From the NCBI GenBank assembly GCA_032622095.1, contig CP136068.1, positions 53,900,025 to 53,964,024 on the forward strand: a stretch of 64,000 nucleotides of DNA, given 5' to 3'. Of the stretch, positions 22,533-32,912 are shown piece after piece; the stretch's first letter is position 1; each line of letters begins with the position of its first letter. A program made the translations under genes and the position numbers. This stretch comes from Siphonodentalium dalli (taxonomy: Eukaryota > Mollusca > Scaphopoda > Gadilida > Siphonodentaliidae). The notes below the pieces were generated by a model that was given only the letters and a program-made list of their open reading frames with translations, was not told where the DNA came from and ran no database searches.

Positions 22533-23837
22533 TAACACAATTTATAGAATGGGTTTACTGAATGTAATAAGGGTAGCATCATGTAATAAAATGAAATACT
22601 TCATAGTGAAGTTGACTAACCCGAGAGTTAATCACAATGACTCTGGACAAATACTTGTGACTAATCCTATATAATATGTTAGCCATGTTGATCGGAATTT
22701 TTCTGAATGTTTAATTTACTCGTTGTCCTACCCGTTGCGCCGATATCTATATACTTGAAAATGTATATATGTTTGGTGCAATCAAAGCATGTGATGTTTT
22801 CCGTTGACCGTATAGGAGCTATCTCCATGGCAGTACCATGGCAATTAGCACACCTTACAAGTTACACGTGTGGTTAAACCTGGGACATGTACTATAAATC
22901 TCTGGGCAGTTGTACTTGTAGGAAATATGCCGCCATTCCCAAGTGTAAATAAGAAATGACTGGAAGATCGATTGGGGTCATTGTATTTTGACCGGCAAAG
23001 TATTTAAGCAAAGTAAATACGCTAGCGGTCAAACCCAATGACCTTATGATAATATACCAGTATACATTCTAATAGAACATTCATAACATGAACAACTTTT
23101 CAAAACTACCAAATCAATTGTAAGTAACATATTTTTCAAATTCCAACAGTCTCCCAATAACAACACACAGCGAGCGCGTTCGCATGATCGGCTTGAAGTT
23201 ACGTAGGTGGTTCATCGCTTTTGATGCGATGGATGCACTGATGGATGCAGCAATTATTGCTTGATAAACATCGGAAACGTTCGTATAAACCGTATGGTGA
23301 TTTGTACTGATTCTTACGGCCGTAATTGTGTGAATGCAGAGGGTGTGTGATTACAGCCAAATGAATACTACAAACCCGCGACTGTCGGGTACAATTGTCT
23401 ATTTGCAGTACTTAAGAATCGGGACACGAGTTATAGCTGAGTATTACAACGACATACAACAGAGTCCTCATATTTTTAGCCTCGATTACGACTGTAGAGC
23501 TACGAGCAATGATTTGTTCGCAACTGGTTTGCCTACACTATATAGTTGTTCACTTCGGTACTACATGGGTGTTTTATTAAATCTATCGTTTCAACATATT
23601 TCTTACCAATACGTATTACGATACAAGTTGGCATTGGGATTGTACGATACGTGCGTGCCACTTATGCGTGTCCACCCCCCCCCCCCAGTCGCATTTTATA
23701 AACGCCGAACATAATTTGGGAACTCATTCTATTATACCGGTCAAATCCAATAGTTTACGAGATATCCCATCGCTTTAGCTCAATTTGCCTTCCTACAATA
23801 TCCATACACAAGATCATATATTATATACTCACGATTT
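22533..23837. other. Right flank of the palindrome, no gene recognised
   Basis: A 126-codon open frame at 23334-23714 matches nothing I know and crosses a poly-C run, so I do not call it. No repeats seen up to the direct repeat at 23838. Confidence 0.4.
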
Positions 23838-23979
23838 TAATTATAGAATATAAAATATATTGGATTCGCGAATGACCAACTCAGAATTCCGTTAAAATAA
23901 CAATAAGAACCAGCACCTAATTAACGAACCGGCGGCAGACTCGGCCGTCTCGAACAACAACTATCAGTGGGCTGCAGAA
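23838..23979 (+). repeat. Right copy of the direct repeat flanking the palindrome
   Basis: Same orientation as 12566-12707; differs at several bases (for example TGGATTCGCG for TGGTTTTGCG) and has a more diverged segment near 23950-23965. Confidence 0.75.
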
Positions 23980-24038
23980 CGAAAAATATCTATATAAGTT
24001 GAAATATAAGACTTAAAATTATCTTTTAAATTTTGTTA

Positions 24039-24936
24039 TACACACCCAGATGCAACATGCGATATTAAGAGTTTCAAAAGCGATGGTTATCCATAGAAAA
24101 TGTAATTAATGAGAAAACTGATTGACTGGCTGATACCCCAAACAAAATTCCTTATTGCGCTTAAGCGCAATAAGAGATTCCTTATTTCGCTTAAGCGCAA
24201 TTAGATTTTCCCTTATTGCGCTTAAGCGCAATAAGGGATTCCTTATTGCGCTTAAGCTCATGTCAATTTGGCATCCCATAGTTATATACAGTTATATAAA
24301 GAGTTAAGTTTGGCGCAGATAAATTCGAGCTCGGCTTTTTGATGATCGAGTTAAGGGGGGGGGGGGGGGGGCGTTACAGAGTTGCACATACTTCTGAGTG
24401 TGACTTGATAGGGTATTGGAAACAACAGGTAAATTATCTGGCGGGTCCGCTTGGTAAATTATAAATTTTTGCAATAAATATATTTTTGAGAATTGTTTCT
24501 GGAATTACATCACTTGACCTACATGTGGAAAATCAATATAAAATTAAAAAATAAATACACAAATATTATAATGGAACAAGTTCCAAGCGGACCCGCCAGA
24601 TAAATACATGTTGTAATGTTGTTTCCATGCAATAACACATCAAGTCACACTCAGAAGTGTGTGCTGTAACTTTTGCTCCGCAGATTTGCATGGAAATCCC
24701 CATTCGAAATGGTCACTTGACCTCCCCCGTAAGAAATGATAATAAACATAAATGTGAGAGACAGCTCGGGTTCCGGGCTCTATGTACATAATTGTGTTAT
24801 TCGGGGTATATACATGTTTAGAGTTAGTTTTGTTTGGGGTATCAGCCAGTCAATCAGTTTTCTCATTAATTACATTTTCTATGGATAACCATCCCCTTTG
24901 AAACTCTTAATATCGCATGTTGCATCTGGGTGTGTA
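24039..24936. mobile_element. Non-autonomous element with 110-bp terminal inverted repeats
   Basis: Left arm 24039-24148 and right arm 24827-24936 are inverted copies (TACACACCCAGATGCAACAT outside, CTGGCTGATACCCCAAACAA inside) with only a few mismatches. TA lies at both edges, consistent with a Tc1/mariner-type TA target duplication around CACACCCAG ends. A second, inner inverted pair (AGAGT(T/G)... ACTTCTGAGTGTGACTTGAT and its complement, GGCGGGTCCGCTTGG and its complement) lies at 24385-24460 and 24570-24665. No transposase is present. Confidence 0.75.
24153..24256. repeat. Cluster of GCGCTTAAGCGC palindromes
   Basis: Four units about 30-33 bp apart, each a palindrome around TTGCGCTTAAGCGCAA, separated by (A/G)AGATTCC or similar. 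They lie inside the inverted-repeat element and resemble the ATTGCGC-TGAA-GCGCAAT palindromes at 55.9-59.3 kb. Confidence 0.85.
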
Positions 24937-25755
24937 CTTATCGCATTCATATTTGAATTTCAATTCAGCGAGAAATGCCTTTATTGAGAGTTGAATATTG
25001 AGATAAACCATAAAAGATTATGGTGGTCCTTGAATGACGATGCTTTGCATCTAGCAATTATATTGACACAATTTATGTTCGGTTGTGTTTACATATGTTT
25101 TTAAGTTTTAACTAATTATATAACTTGCAGCTGCCTATATAGCTGGTGTATTGCAATACATATTATATTCTATTATATAAGGCAAGAAACGTGGTCAAAC
25201 AATTGCTAGAGTAATCCCACTTGTGGATCGGATAAATAAATATCCATGCTAGGCGCGCAACATCAATTCCGAAAACACCTCTCAAAAATCCCTGAACACA
25301 TGCACGCTCGTGCATGCCTACAACTCCCCGAACCCGAATCTATATAACTCAGTACCATAGAACACTAGTAAGCTATTGTTGGACGAGTAAACCTACATAT
25401 GGTCGACCTTTGCACCAAGCAGGATTCAACTTCACCCCACAAACGTGGTCTACATTTATGTCTCCTCTAATTTTGTTCGGTTTATTATAACATGAAAAGA
25501 ATGTGCGCCATTTTGATTGATATGCACCAGGCCTCTTTGATCGCCATTATAGTAAATATAATATAACATGCGGTTGAATTTTCAAATATATTCGTTATGG
25601 GAATATAGCACGATTACCAATTAATGAATACACCGACATCTTAATCCAATATGGCGGCCGAAATGTGAAAAATTGCTAACCTTTCGACATTTCCCCACCT
25701 ATCGTTTGTCTCTGCATGTGGGAAAACATGGGTCTTTTGATTTTGTACATGCATC
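24937..25755. other. Intergenic DNA, no gene recognised
   Basis: No coding or repeat structure recognised. Confidence 0.35.
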
Positions 25756-26010
25756 TTGTGTAGATCTTTTTGTCCATTTCTTAAAACAGTAGTCATAGTT
25801 GCCTCCGGTCAAGTAATGAAACACGAATATTTCGCTTTTATAACAATAAGCATGTTGTATACTATGAACGCAATTTATCAAAATAAAAAGGAGTACAATA
25901 GGCTATCTTCAATAAATTCTCATCTAAACGAAAATTGCCTACATACTATGTGGCAGAGACTCTATTTATACCTGGAAATTATATTTGCTTATATTCACTT
26001 AGGCCACATA
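25756..26010 (+). repeat. Dispersed repeat, copy 1
   Basis: About 250 bp containing GCCTACATACT, GGCAGAGACTC and GCTTATATTCACTTAGG. It recurs inverted at 51925-52190 with moderate divergence. The open frame across it is not conserved between the copies. Confidence 0.7.
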
Positions 26011-27400
26011 GTAGTTTCATTTGGAATGATGATTAATTACTGCATGTATAACGTAGAAACTGAAGTACACACCCTTGCGGTGTAAATACCAGTTATACAG
26101 TTCCTGAATTTTCAACACTCTCCGTGATAATACACCATACACCTATGTCCTAATGCTGTTTATACTCCAAAGAAACAGTCATCTCTTCAATAGACTAGAA
26201 GCCCATCTCACCAGATCGAAGTACATTTTATTTAAAGGCACATGGCGGTTTGCGCTCCAAAATACACATAATATTATTCGCTTTTGATTTTTTTCTCGGT
26301 ATCGAAATAGGTCGATAAATATCTGTATTACCTTTCTACGATCATTATGTAACCCAAAAAGACGAATTGAAGTAATGAAAAATACAACTGTGAATACGTG
26401 TTTGGGTCCCAAACACAAAACAGCCGTGTGCACGACATGGAACAGAAAAGAGCGTTTCGTACCAAAGAGCGTGTGCCCGCCTTCTGGCGAAAGTTGAAAG
26501 CGGCTGAAAAATGGCTGTGACTTTGGCAACTGTTTTTCAGAGAATATGAAGCCGGTATACCAATAGTTCGTTTATTTATCGACCTATCGTATCCGTCGCT
26601 CCAAATTACGTAGAAAAAAATTTGGAGGTTCGAATGAGCCATGTCCGTTTAAGACTAATGTTCATATACTGCTACCAAACCGGTTTCATTGAAGACAAAT
26701 TTGTTCAAATTTCGTCAGTCGGTACTTTACAACGGGAACTTAATATGCTAGTATGGTATTGTTAATTTCGGACTTCATGAGTTTAATATCAGTGCTAATG
26801 TTCTAAACTTTACAGATAACCCTTCCAATAAATGAGAAGTGATATAGAGCAGACATAATTATAGAAGTGCTCTTCTGCAGAACAAGATGTATTTGACAAA
26901 ACCATGTCTTATTTTTATGGTAACAATTTGAAAGATAGGTTTTGTCAAATTCTAGAAATGAAGATTTGTCCGCGGTCACAGCAAGTATTTCGTTCAGATC
27001 AGAAACCTGTGCGGCTTGGTTACTGGAAGAATTAACAATAACCGGGAAATTAAGAATATTGAAAACAAATTTCTAGAGACTAAAAAGATGAAAAATGGAG
27101 AATTGTTACTCTCCAGAAATTCCGATATATCATGGAGCACAGATTTCATTTCTGAAAGTGGTATCACTATTGGAGATAGAACGACCTGGATCATTGATGA
27201 TAAGCCCATGAACAATTCCTCAAAGCTAATCAGTATGGAGTTTGATCTTGCCAAGTAATCGGTGACAAGGATTCCCTAGTATATTCAGAAAATGTTAACC
27301 CATTCTATGAAACCCATACTATAATATATTAGACATGGTGTAAACATTTAGTACATGAATATACCAATTCATTACCTGTCTCCGACAACTCCACGACGGG
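26011..27400. other. Intergenic DNA, no gene recognised
   Basis: Open frames at 26179-26642 (minus) and 27016-27258 (plus) match nothing recognised. About 50 bp at 26740-26810 resemble 48660-48710 (AGTTTAATATCAGTGCTAAT), so part may be an old retroelement fragment. Confidence 0.4.
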
Positions 27401-28069
27401 ACGCGACTCGAGTAATGCAAGCATAATATTGCTTGCTTTGTCGCACCATTTTATATTATGTCCACCGATGATAAGGTCACTTGTGGAGACGGCATATATA
27501 AGCCATATGGGCTTACAGCCGAATCCACTCCCATACACAAGGAACATGGTAACATGAATTACCAATATATTATATTGTATCAAATTATTATTGGGAATAA
27601 ATATTATTAAACCAAATGTTATGTTGTCGAGACATCTTATTAAGTTTTGTGTATATGGCTAAGATTTCATTATGGTTGAGTTTTATGGCATCCAGTGCCT
27701 AAACGACATATTGTACGACTTAAGCTGCATACGAACATGAGCCCATTTCTTCGCTTTCCTAATGGTGCTGTGGAGTGGTGTGGGATGAGAGGTCTGATTT
27801 TGTATGTTATTGCAAGAAGTTTTGCATGTGTTGGTTGTTGTGGTTGTAATAGTTTCCTGATTGTTGAAAGGAGCTAATCATTTTGCAGTAGGTCGCTTCC
27901 GAAGAAGATAGTGGGACAGTTCTGGTATTGTTACACTGAATGTGTGCACCCAATGATTGTAAATCGGGAATAATTCTCCTTCAGACTTGATTATCACACC
28001 ATAGTTCAAGTGTTGTATGTTTGAAGATGATGCTTCACAGCCTATATTGTCTGGCTGTTGAAGGGTTGG

Positions 28070-28200
28070 ACCCGGAAAAAATTCTTAACAAGCTGAATTT
28101 GGTGTCATTCGAAGCAGAATAGCCCCCTGGTGAACATATCCAAAATCCGCTAAAATCCGCTTTCGGGAATATTTTTAATTCAAGATGGCGTCCAACATGG
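28070..28200 (+). repeat. Dispersed repeat (CCGGAAAAAATTCTTAACAA type), unit 1
   Basis: CCCGGAAAAAATTCTTAACA followed by a segment ending CCAAAATCCGCTAAAATCCG. It recurs at 37379-37512 in unit 2 and inverted at 47225-47345. Confidence 0.7.
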
Positions 28201-28514
28201 CCGCTTGAAAATTTCGAGAATTCTATTGTTTGACACCAATTCATTACCTGTCATTATTAAAACTATCAACCCGTGTTATAACCAACATTTCTTTTGTAGT
28301 GTATATAATATATTTCCAGGGCAAACTATGTTGTTTCCGAGTAAAAGACCTAAACATGGCGTCCAAAATATCAGTCAAAACCGGAAAATATGTGTTTTTC
28401 TAATATTTTCCCACTAACTTTCCATATTATGAATCTATTGACTTTGAATCTCCTACCGAACGAAATATAAATCTATTGAGGGGTTCAGATTGCTTTCTAG
28501 TGATAAAGCCACAT

Positions 28515-28715
28515 TCAATCCAGTTCCTGATCAACAACCGTTTGCTCAAAATTCGTGCAAATCTCCCCACGACAATCCCCACAGGCAGTGACACACTTAA
28601 GTCCATTTTTCCGACAGGAACATTGATTTTTGCCACAAGGATTTCTTGACAACATTTTACAATTGCATCGAATGAATTTAAGAAGATGTTCTGGCGCTGG
28701 TTCTAGGTCAGTCAT
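28515..28715 (-). CDS. CXC-like Cys-rich tail of the multi-domain protein, unit 1
   Basis: Encodes LEPAPEHLLKFIRCNCK, then C-x5-C-x4-C-x-C-x6-C-x4-C-x2-C-x4-C spacing (NPCGKNQCSCRKNGLKCVTA, CGDCRGEICTN). Such tails resemble the zinc-binding CXC (Tesmin/TSO1) type. The domain that should lie between the PIN-like part and this tail is missing. Confidence 0.6.
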   Translation of the reverse strand: MTDLEPAPEHLLKFIRCNCKMLSRNPCGKNQCSCRKNGLKCVTACGDCRGEICTNFEQTVVDQELD

Positions 28716-28915
28716 TGTTGGGATAAGTATTGACCCCTGCAGTTGTCATCCCCAATGTCATCAGCAACAACAACTACCTGTGATTTTGATGCTGATTCTA
28801 TGGACTGTGTGATGAGCGTCCCGTAGCGCCTTGCTGAGTAGATGTATAAACTGCTGCTTGTTCGTTTCGTTCGAAAGAAACACTTCTTTATTGTTGTGAA
28901 CCTGCATAATATCGG

Positions 28916-29689
28916 TCAGATGGACATCAGCACAGGGTTTCCCACTCTTCGCTGGTGCTCATGATCCTTAATCGGTGGTCCTTGCCCATAGCCATTGAAA
29001 ACTATTGAGCAAACACCATACTTGTTCTTAACATATCTTACATAATGTTCAACCACTTGTTTGTAGTTGCATTTCTTTGACAATTTAACTCGGTGGAGGA
29101 GAGCGCCACCATCGATGACAATAACTGCTTCCTTAGGCGATTGTATTACCTCGACACCCTCATTCAATGCATTTGCCAATTGTGCCTTGGTTGGTTTTCG
29201 TAGAGTATGTTCCTTGAACAGAGATGTTGGTACCACTGTCAGTTCATATTTGAAGTATTTGTCGATGTCTTCTTTTCGTTGAGCAATAGCTATTAGTCGT
29301 GATAACAAAACAGTGGGATTAATATCGACTCGGTTGTTTTCGATTTTAACTCCAGGTGTTAAATAACTGAGCGTCTGAACCTGCTCTTTTCTCCTTATAG
29401 ACGCATCGGCAACAACGACGTTATCTAACTTCTCTTGAATTTGTGAGCCAACCAACTCTGTCTCGTTGCAATTAATTTTGTCATCTGGACCTGCAATCAA
29501 ACCAGATGAAAGGGAAATGAGCCGTGAGTCAATTGGGTCAAACGGCGCATGCCCATCGAACCATTCCTGGATACTGCATACATCAGATTCGTCACGTCTG
29601 CCCCTAGATATGCTAAGGTCAACATGTTGTTCACTGTCTTGTGTTTTGTGTTTGTCAAGTCTGTCATTGCGCCGTGTATTTGGGCACAC
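28916..29689 (-). CDS. PIN-like part of the multi-domain protein, unit 1, truncated
   Basis: 257 codons. The C-terminal half has VIVIDGGALLHRVKLSKK and VCSIVFNGYGQGPPIKDHEH, the pattern of a PIN/FEN-like nuclease fold with acidic residues at strand ends (assignment by eye). Two changes against unit 2: the aspartate of VFDGY is asparagine here, and a missing G near 28941 shifts the frame so that the protein ends GNPVLMSI. The N-terminal ATG at 29689 lies within the preceding open frame and is unlikely to be a real start. Confidence 0.6.
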   Translation of the reverse strand: MCPNTRRNDRLDKHKTQDSEQHVDLSISRGRRDESDVCSIQEWFDGHAPFDPIDSRLISLSSGLIAGPDDKINCNETELVGSQIQEKLDNVVVADASIRRKEQVQTLSYLTPGVKIENNRVDINPTVLLSRLIAIAQRKEDIDKYFKYELTVVPTSLFKEHTLRKPTKAQLANALNEGVEVIQSPKEAVIVIDGGALLHRVKLSKKCNYKQVVEHYVRYVKNKYGVCSIVFNGYGQGPPIKDHEHQRRVGNPVLMSI

Positions 29690-30879
29690 CTGTACATGCT
29701 ATAAACCCATTGCTGGCGTACCGATTCAGTTATTCCCCTTCCTCGCGTAAGGCCACCCCGACTCTTGATGGAACGCATCAAGACTTGCTCAATAACTAGG
29801 TCACTTGACAGTCCTGCCCAAAACCTACTGCTTCTTCGAATAGTATGAACACCATCCTCTATAAAACATTTGTATAACCACGGACATTTCTTGGGTGGGT
29901 CAAGCATCATTTGCAAAAACAAGCGACAGCTCTTCGCATAGTGCACGTGCCCAGTGGCGGCAAACAAATTCAACATGTTTCCAACAACTACTAAATGGAG
30001 ATTCCAATCTCCTGTTCTCTCAGCTCGAATAAAATCTTTCAACATTTCTATATACTCCATATACTGTAACCAAAGTTTGGATGTTCTTGGTTTCTCGCCA
30101 ATGTATGTCTTGTAATATAACATAAGTTCGTTCAATTTGAGCAGTTCTATTGAATTGGAAACAGCCGAAACTTGAATGGTCCCATCAAACACTTTTTCAT
30201 ACAGCTCATTTATCGCTTTCACTTCAGCCTGACTAAGCTTCTCCCCTTCGAAACTGGCAGTACCAGTTGAAGTGATTCTTTCGATTGCCGATTCTTCGAC
30301 ATTTGATATCGAAGGTACTTCGATATTTAACGTTGGAGGTACTTCAACATTTGATTTTGCAGATAATTCGGTATCTGATGTCGCGTTTGACCCCGCATCA
30401 TCGGCTGTCGACTTGGAAATTTCATTTGAATCCTCAGAGATCAATTCACCCAACAGCTTGTTAGTAAGGGCTCCGTCCACAAGGAAATTACCTCTGATTG
30501 CTCGCGATAATGCCTTCCCGGAAAGCACTGTGGCAACTACGTTTGAGCCATAATCGTTTTCAAGAGCCTCGTCTAACCCCGACCCATTCATCATGGTACC
30601 AATGTTACCCATGAAACTCATCATCAGATGGAAGCCGCCGAGTCTACAAACTATTCCAAGTGACTTGGCTTCAATTATCTCAATCGCTTTGAGCCAAAGT
30701 GGCTGGTCAAACGTCAAGCATGGAGTCACAATTCCCAACTGTGTCGCATGATTCTGAATATACATCAAAGTAGAAAATAAACAAGACTCATCTGATGGGT
30801 TGAGGTCTATTATCGGTAGAAAAAGAACTTCTGACTTGGCTGAAGGTTCTGAGCGATTTGAAGACAAGATGTGTTCCAT
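29497..30879 (-). CDS. Second central part of the multi-domain protein, unit 1
   Basis: 460 codons in the same frame as the preceding segment. Landmarks: LGIVCRLGGFHLMMSFMGNI, an RAIRGNFLVDGALTNKLLGE segment, a low-complexity stretch at about residues 165-205 with imperfect 10-residue repeats around SNVE(V/E), then AKSCRLFLQMM, RRSSRFWAGLSSDLVIEQVL, and SRGGLTRGRGITESVRQQWV. After about residue 415 (KHKT) the frame becomes unlike the family, and the family-like sequence continues in another frame (29689-28916), so a frameshift lies near 29660. It is shared with unit 2 and therefore older than the duplication. Confidence 0.65.
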   Translation of the reverse strand: MEHILSSNRSEPSAKSEVLFLPIIDLNPSDESCLFSTLMYIQNHATQLGIVTPCLTFDQPLWLKAIEIIEAKSLGIVCRLGGFHLMMSFMGNIGTMMNGSGLDEALENDYGSNVVATVLSGKALSRAIRGNFLVDGALTNKLLGELISEDSNEISKSTADDAGSNATSDTELSAKSNVEVPPTLNIEVPSISNVEESAIERITSTGTASFEGEKLSQAEVKAINELYEKVFDGTIQVSAVSNSIELLKLNELMLYYKTYIGEKPRTSKLWLQYMEYIEMLKDFIRAERTGDWNLHLVVVGNMLNLFAATGHVHYAKSCRLFLQMMLDPPKKCPWLYKCFIEDGVHTIRRSSRFWAGLSSDLVIEQVLMRSIKSRGGLTRGRGITESVRQQWVYSMYRCAQIHGAMTDLTNTKHKTVNNMLTLAYLGADVTNLMYAVSRNGSMGMRRLTQLTHGSFPFHLV

Positions 30880-30882
30880 GAA

Positions 30883-31764
30883 TCAAGACCAGTTCGGTCT
30901 ATGCTTCATTGCTCGATTTGAAAGCCAACCGCAATGCCATAACAAATCAGTGTTCAAACCTGGAGGCAGTGTGTATGGGTTTTGTAACTCAAGCATGGGT
31001 CGGTACTTTATTGTGGATAATCCCAGATTTGTAGGTTTCAAATAGTGTATGATAGGCACACCCTTGTCTTCGATTAGTTCTTCAACCACAACACGTTTGT
31101 GACGAGTGATCACTTTTGATGTATGTGTAAGCAGGGTATCATCCTTCGGAGTTGATACTGCGAGTATACCCATACCATGAAATGAACCTTTACCATCAAT
31201 AGTAGCGATGTTGTGGTCGACGTTATCTGCTACCCACTGAGTAAAGGTACCTGGAAAATACTCCACTAGTGTACTCTCAATACTTTCAACCTGGATCACT
31301 GATTGCTTGTACCTGCTTACTTCGTCGTAAGTAATTGAAAACCCCAATTTTGACAGTTCATCGACAAGCCACCTTGACCCGAACACGTGATCCATTTCAA
31401 CCCCAATACCAAAAAGTGTAGGGGCGATAACAGACCGGGACCTCGCAGATTGCACGATAATGTGACCAATGCTATTCTGTTTCATATCAGATGGAACAAG
31501 TATCTCCAGAAACATTTGTGAATGACGAGGAATCCATTTATTTCTGTTGTCAATATTCCGTATCTCCTCGCTGGTGGGGTAGGTTTTCTTATCATATTTC
31601 ATTTCCCGCAACTTTGCCCTAATCATCTTCACAACAATTATGTCTGCTTCCTCCTCTATGTCAGCTTTCTTATCCGTATACCACTTGTGATTTATCAAGT
31701 ACTTGGCCATATCTTTGAAGCAAATGACGTTGCTACGCCCTTCGACTTCAGCAAAATATATATA
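30883..31764 (-). CDS. Central conserved part of the multi-domain protein, unit 1
   Basis: Open from the presumed acceptor at 31764 through the ATG at 31710 to a TGA at 30883-30885. Recognisable segments are FAEVEGRSNVICFKD, LINHKWYT, SVIAPTLFGIGVEMDHVFGS, LVDELSKLGFSITYDEVSR, and VADNVDHNIATIDGKGSFHG. The VDHN...DGKGSFHGMGI block holds spaced D and H residues that may be catalytic or metal-binding; this is inference. The frame continues past the TGA into the next segment with only TTC between stop and ATG, so this is one coding block interrupted by a stop. Unlike unit 2, unit 1 keeps the ancestral frame at 31700-31764. Confidence 0.65.
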   Translation of the reverse strand, partial: YIYFAEVEGRSNVICFKDMAKYLINHKWYTDKKADIEEEADIIVVKMIRAKLREMKYDKKTYPTSEEIRNIDNRNKWIPRHSQMFLEILVPSDMKQNSIGHIIVQSARSRSVIAPTLFGIGVEMDHVFGSRWLVDELSKLGFSITYDEVSRYKQSVIQVESIESTLVEYFPGTFTQWVADNVDHNIATIDGKGSFHGMGILAVSTPKDDTLLTHTSKVITRHKRVVVEELIEDKGVPIIHYLKPTNLGLSTIKYRPMLELQNPYTLPPGLNTDLLWHCGWLSNRAMKHRPNWS

Positions 31765-31818
31765 CTCCCCATACCGTTATTCCAATTTCTGTTTAAGGCG
31801 TTTTATTTCGGCCAATTT

Positions 31819-31984
31819 GGCCGGTTACTTCATGTGACTTTTTCATCTGACGTGTGTGTCGGATAATTGATCTGGAGGATTTATGTAAATGTTAGCCCAA
31901 ATTTGGCCGGTTACTTCATGTGACTTTTTCATCTGACGTGTGTGTCGGATAATTGATCTGGAGGATTTATGTAAATGTTAGCCC
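31819..31984. repeat. 82-bp tandem duplication, unit 1 only
   Basis: GGCCGGTTACTTCATGTGAC through GTAAATGTTAGCCCAAA occurs twice in unit 1 and once in unit 2 (41140-41218). It accounts for nearly all of the length difference between the units. Confidence 0.9.
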
Positions 31985-32611
31985 AAACTACATTTCCAAG
32001 TAACGATGGTTTTGTTGTTTATTTTGAGGAATAATACCGCGTCAGATGAATTCAGCCCAAATATGTTAACAGTTGTCGTGTCAAACATTCGGCAGTAGGT
32101 TAGCGTTATTTAGTATTTGTGGATGTCCTTTAACATGGGGAAAATAGACTACTGCGCTTGAACGAGCATGTGAATTTGTCGTTTTTAATGTACAGCAACT
32201 TGATAATCAATAACAGAGGCATTCTCTGTCAAATATGGTCGCTCTATTTACGGTATTAATTGCGGAACTTTCTAAAGTAAACTACGCGTAAACGGATACA
32301 TACGGTAAATTCTAGAATGTGCCGGAATCGGCCTAATCGCCCCAGGGCCAACTCGCCCAGTCGACGTGTGTCAATTCGGTACCTACTATAACATGTACCC
32401 GAGTCCGATACGGAATAAAAGATGTATACGGGTGTTATATAGCGTTTGGTCCGTTGTTTCTCAATGAATATTATTGAAATTTGGTGTATATGTCCGGGCT
32501 GGGACATGGAATACAACAACGTTTGAATTGTTTTTAAATTTACAAATTTGTTGATTTTATTCAATTTGTTTTCGTTCTGAAAACACACTATAAAGTGTAT
32601 ATAATATAATA

Positions 32612-32912
32612 ACGAACACGAGACATACATAATTTATAAACTGTTAACAAAAGATATCAAATTCAATACATGACAAAGATGACTCAGTGGAGTTTATAAA
32701 GTGAACATAAAAACATTGAGGTAAGCATCTTTTTAAGGAATGCAACTTTATTTAATGATAATAAACACATAAATTAAAATAACAAACATGAGACATACAT
32801 GATTTATAAACTGTTAACAAAAGATATCAAACTCAATACCTGACAAAGATGACTCAGTGAAGTTTATAAAGTGAACATAAAAATATTAAGGTAAGAATCT
32901 TTTTAAGCATTA
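32612..32912. repeat. 171-174 bp tandem pair, unit 1
   Basis: A segment with TTTATAAACTGTTAACAAAA, ATGACAAAGATGACTCAGTG and GGTAAG(C/A)ATCTTTTTAAG occurs twice. It is present unchanged in unit 2 at about 41841-42141. Confidence 0.8.

Noticed and set aside
28205..28417. Open frame duplicated in both 9.3-kb units
   Set aside because: It overlaps a dispersed repeat and is kept only because the units are nearly identical.
30272..30553. Plus-strand frames opposite the multi-domain gene
   Set aside because: They are antisense shadows; all family-like segments lie on the minus strand.
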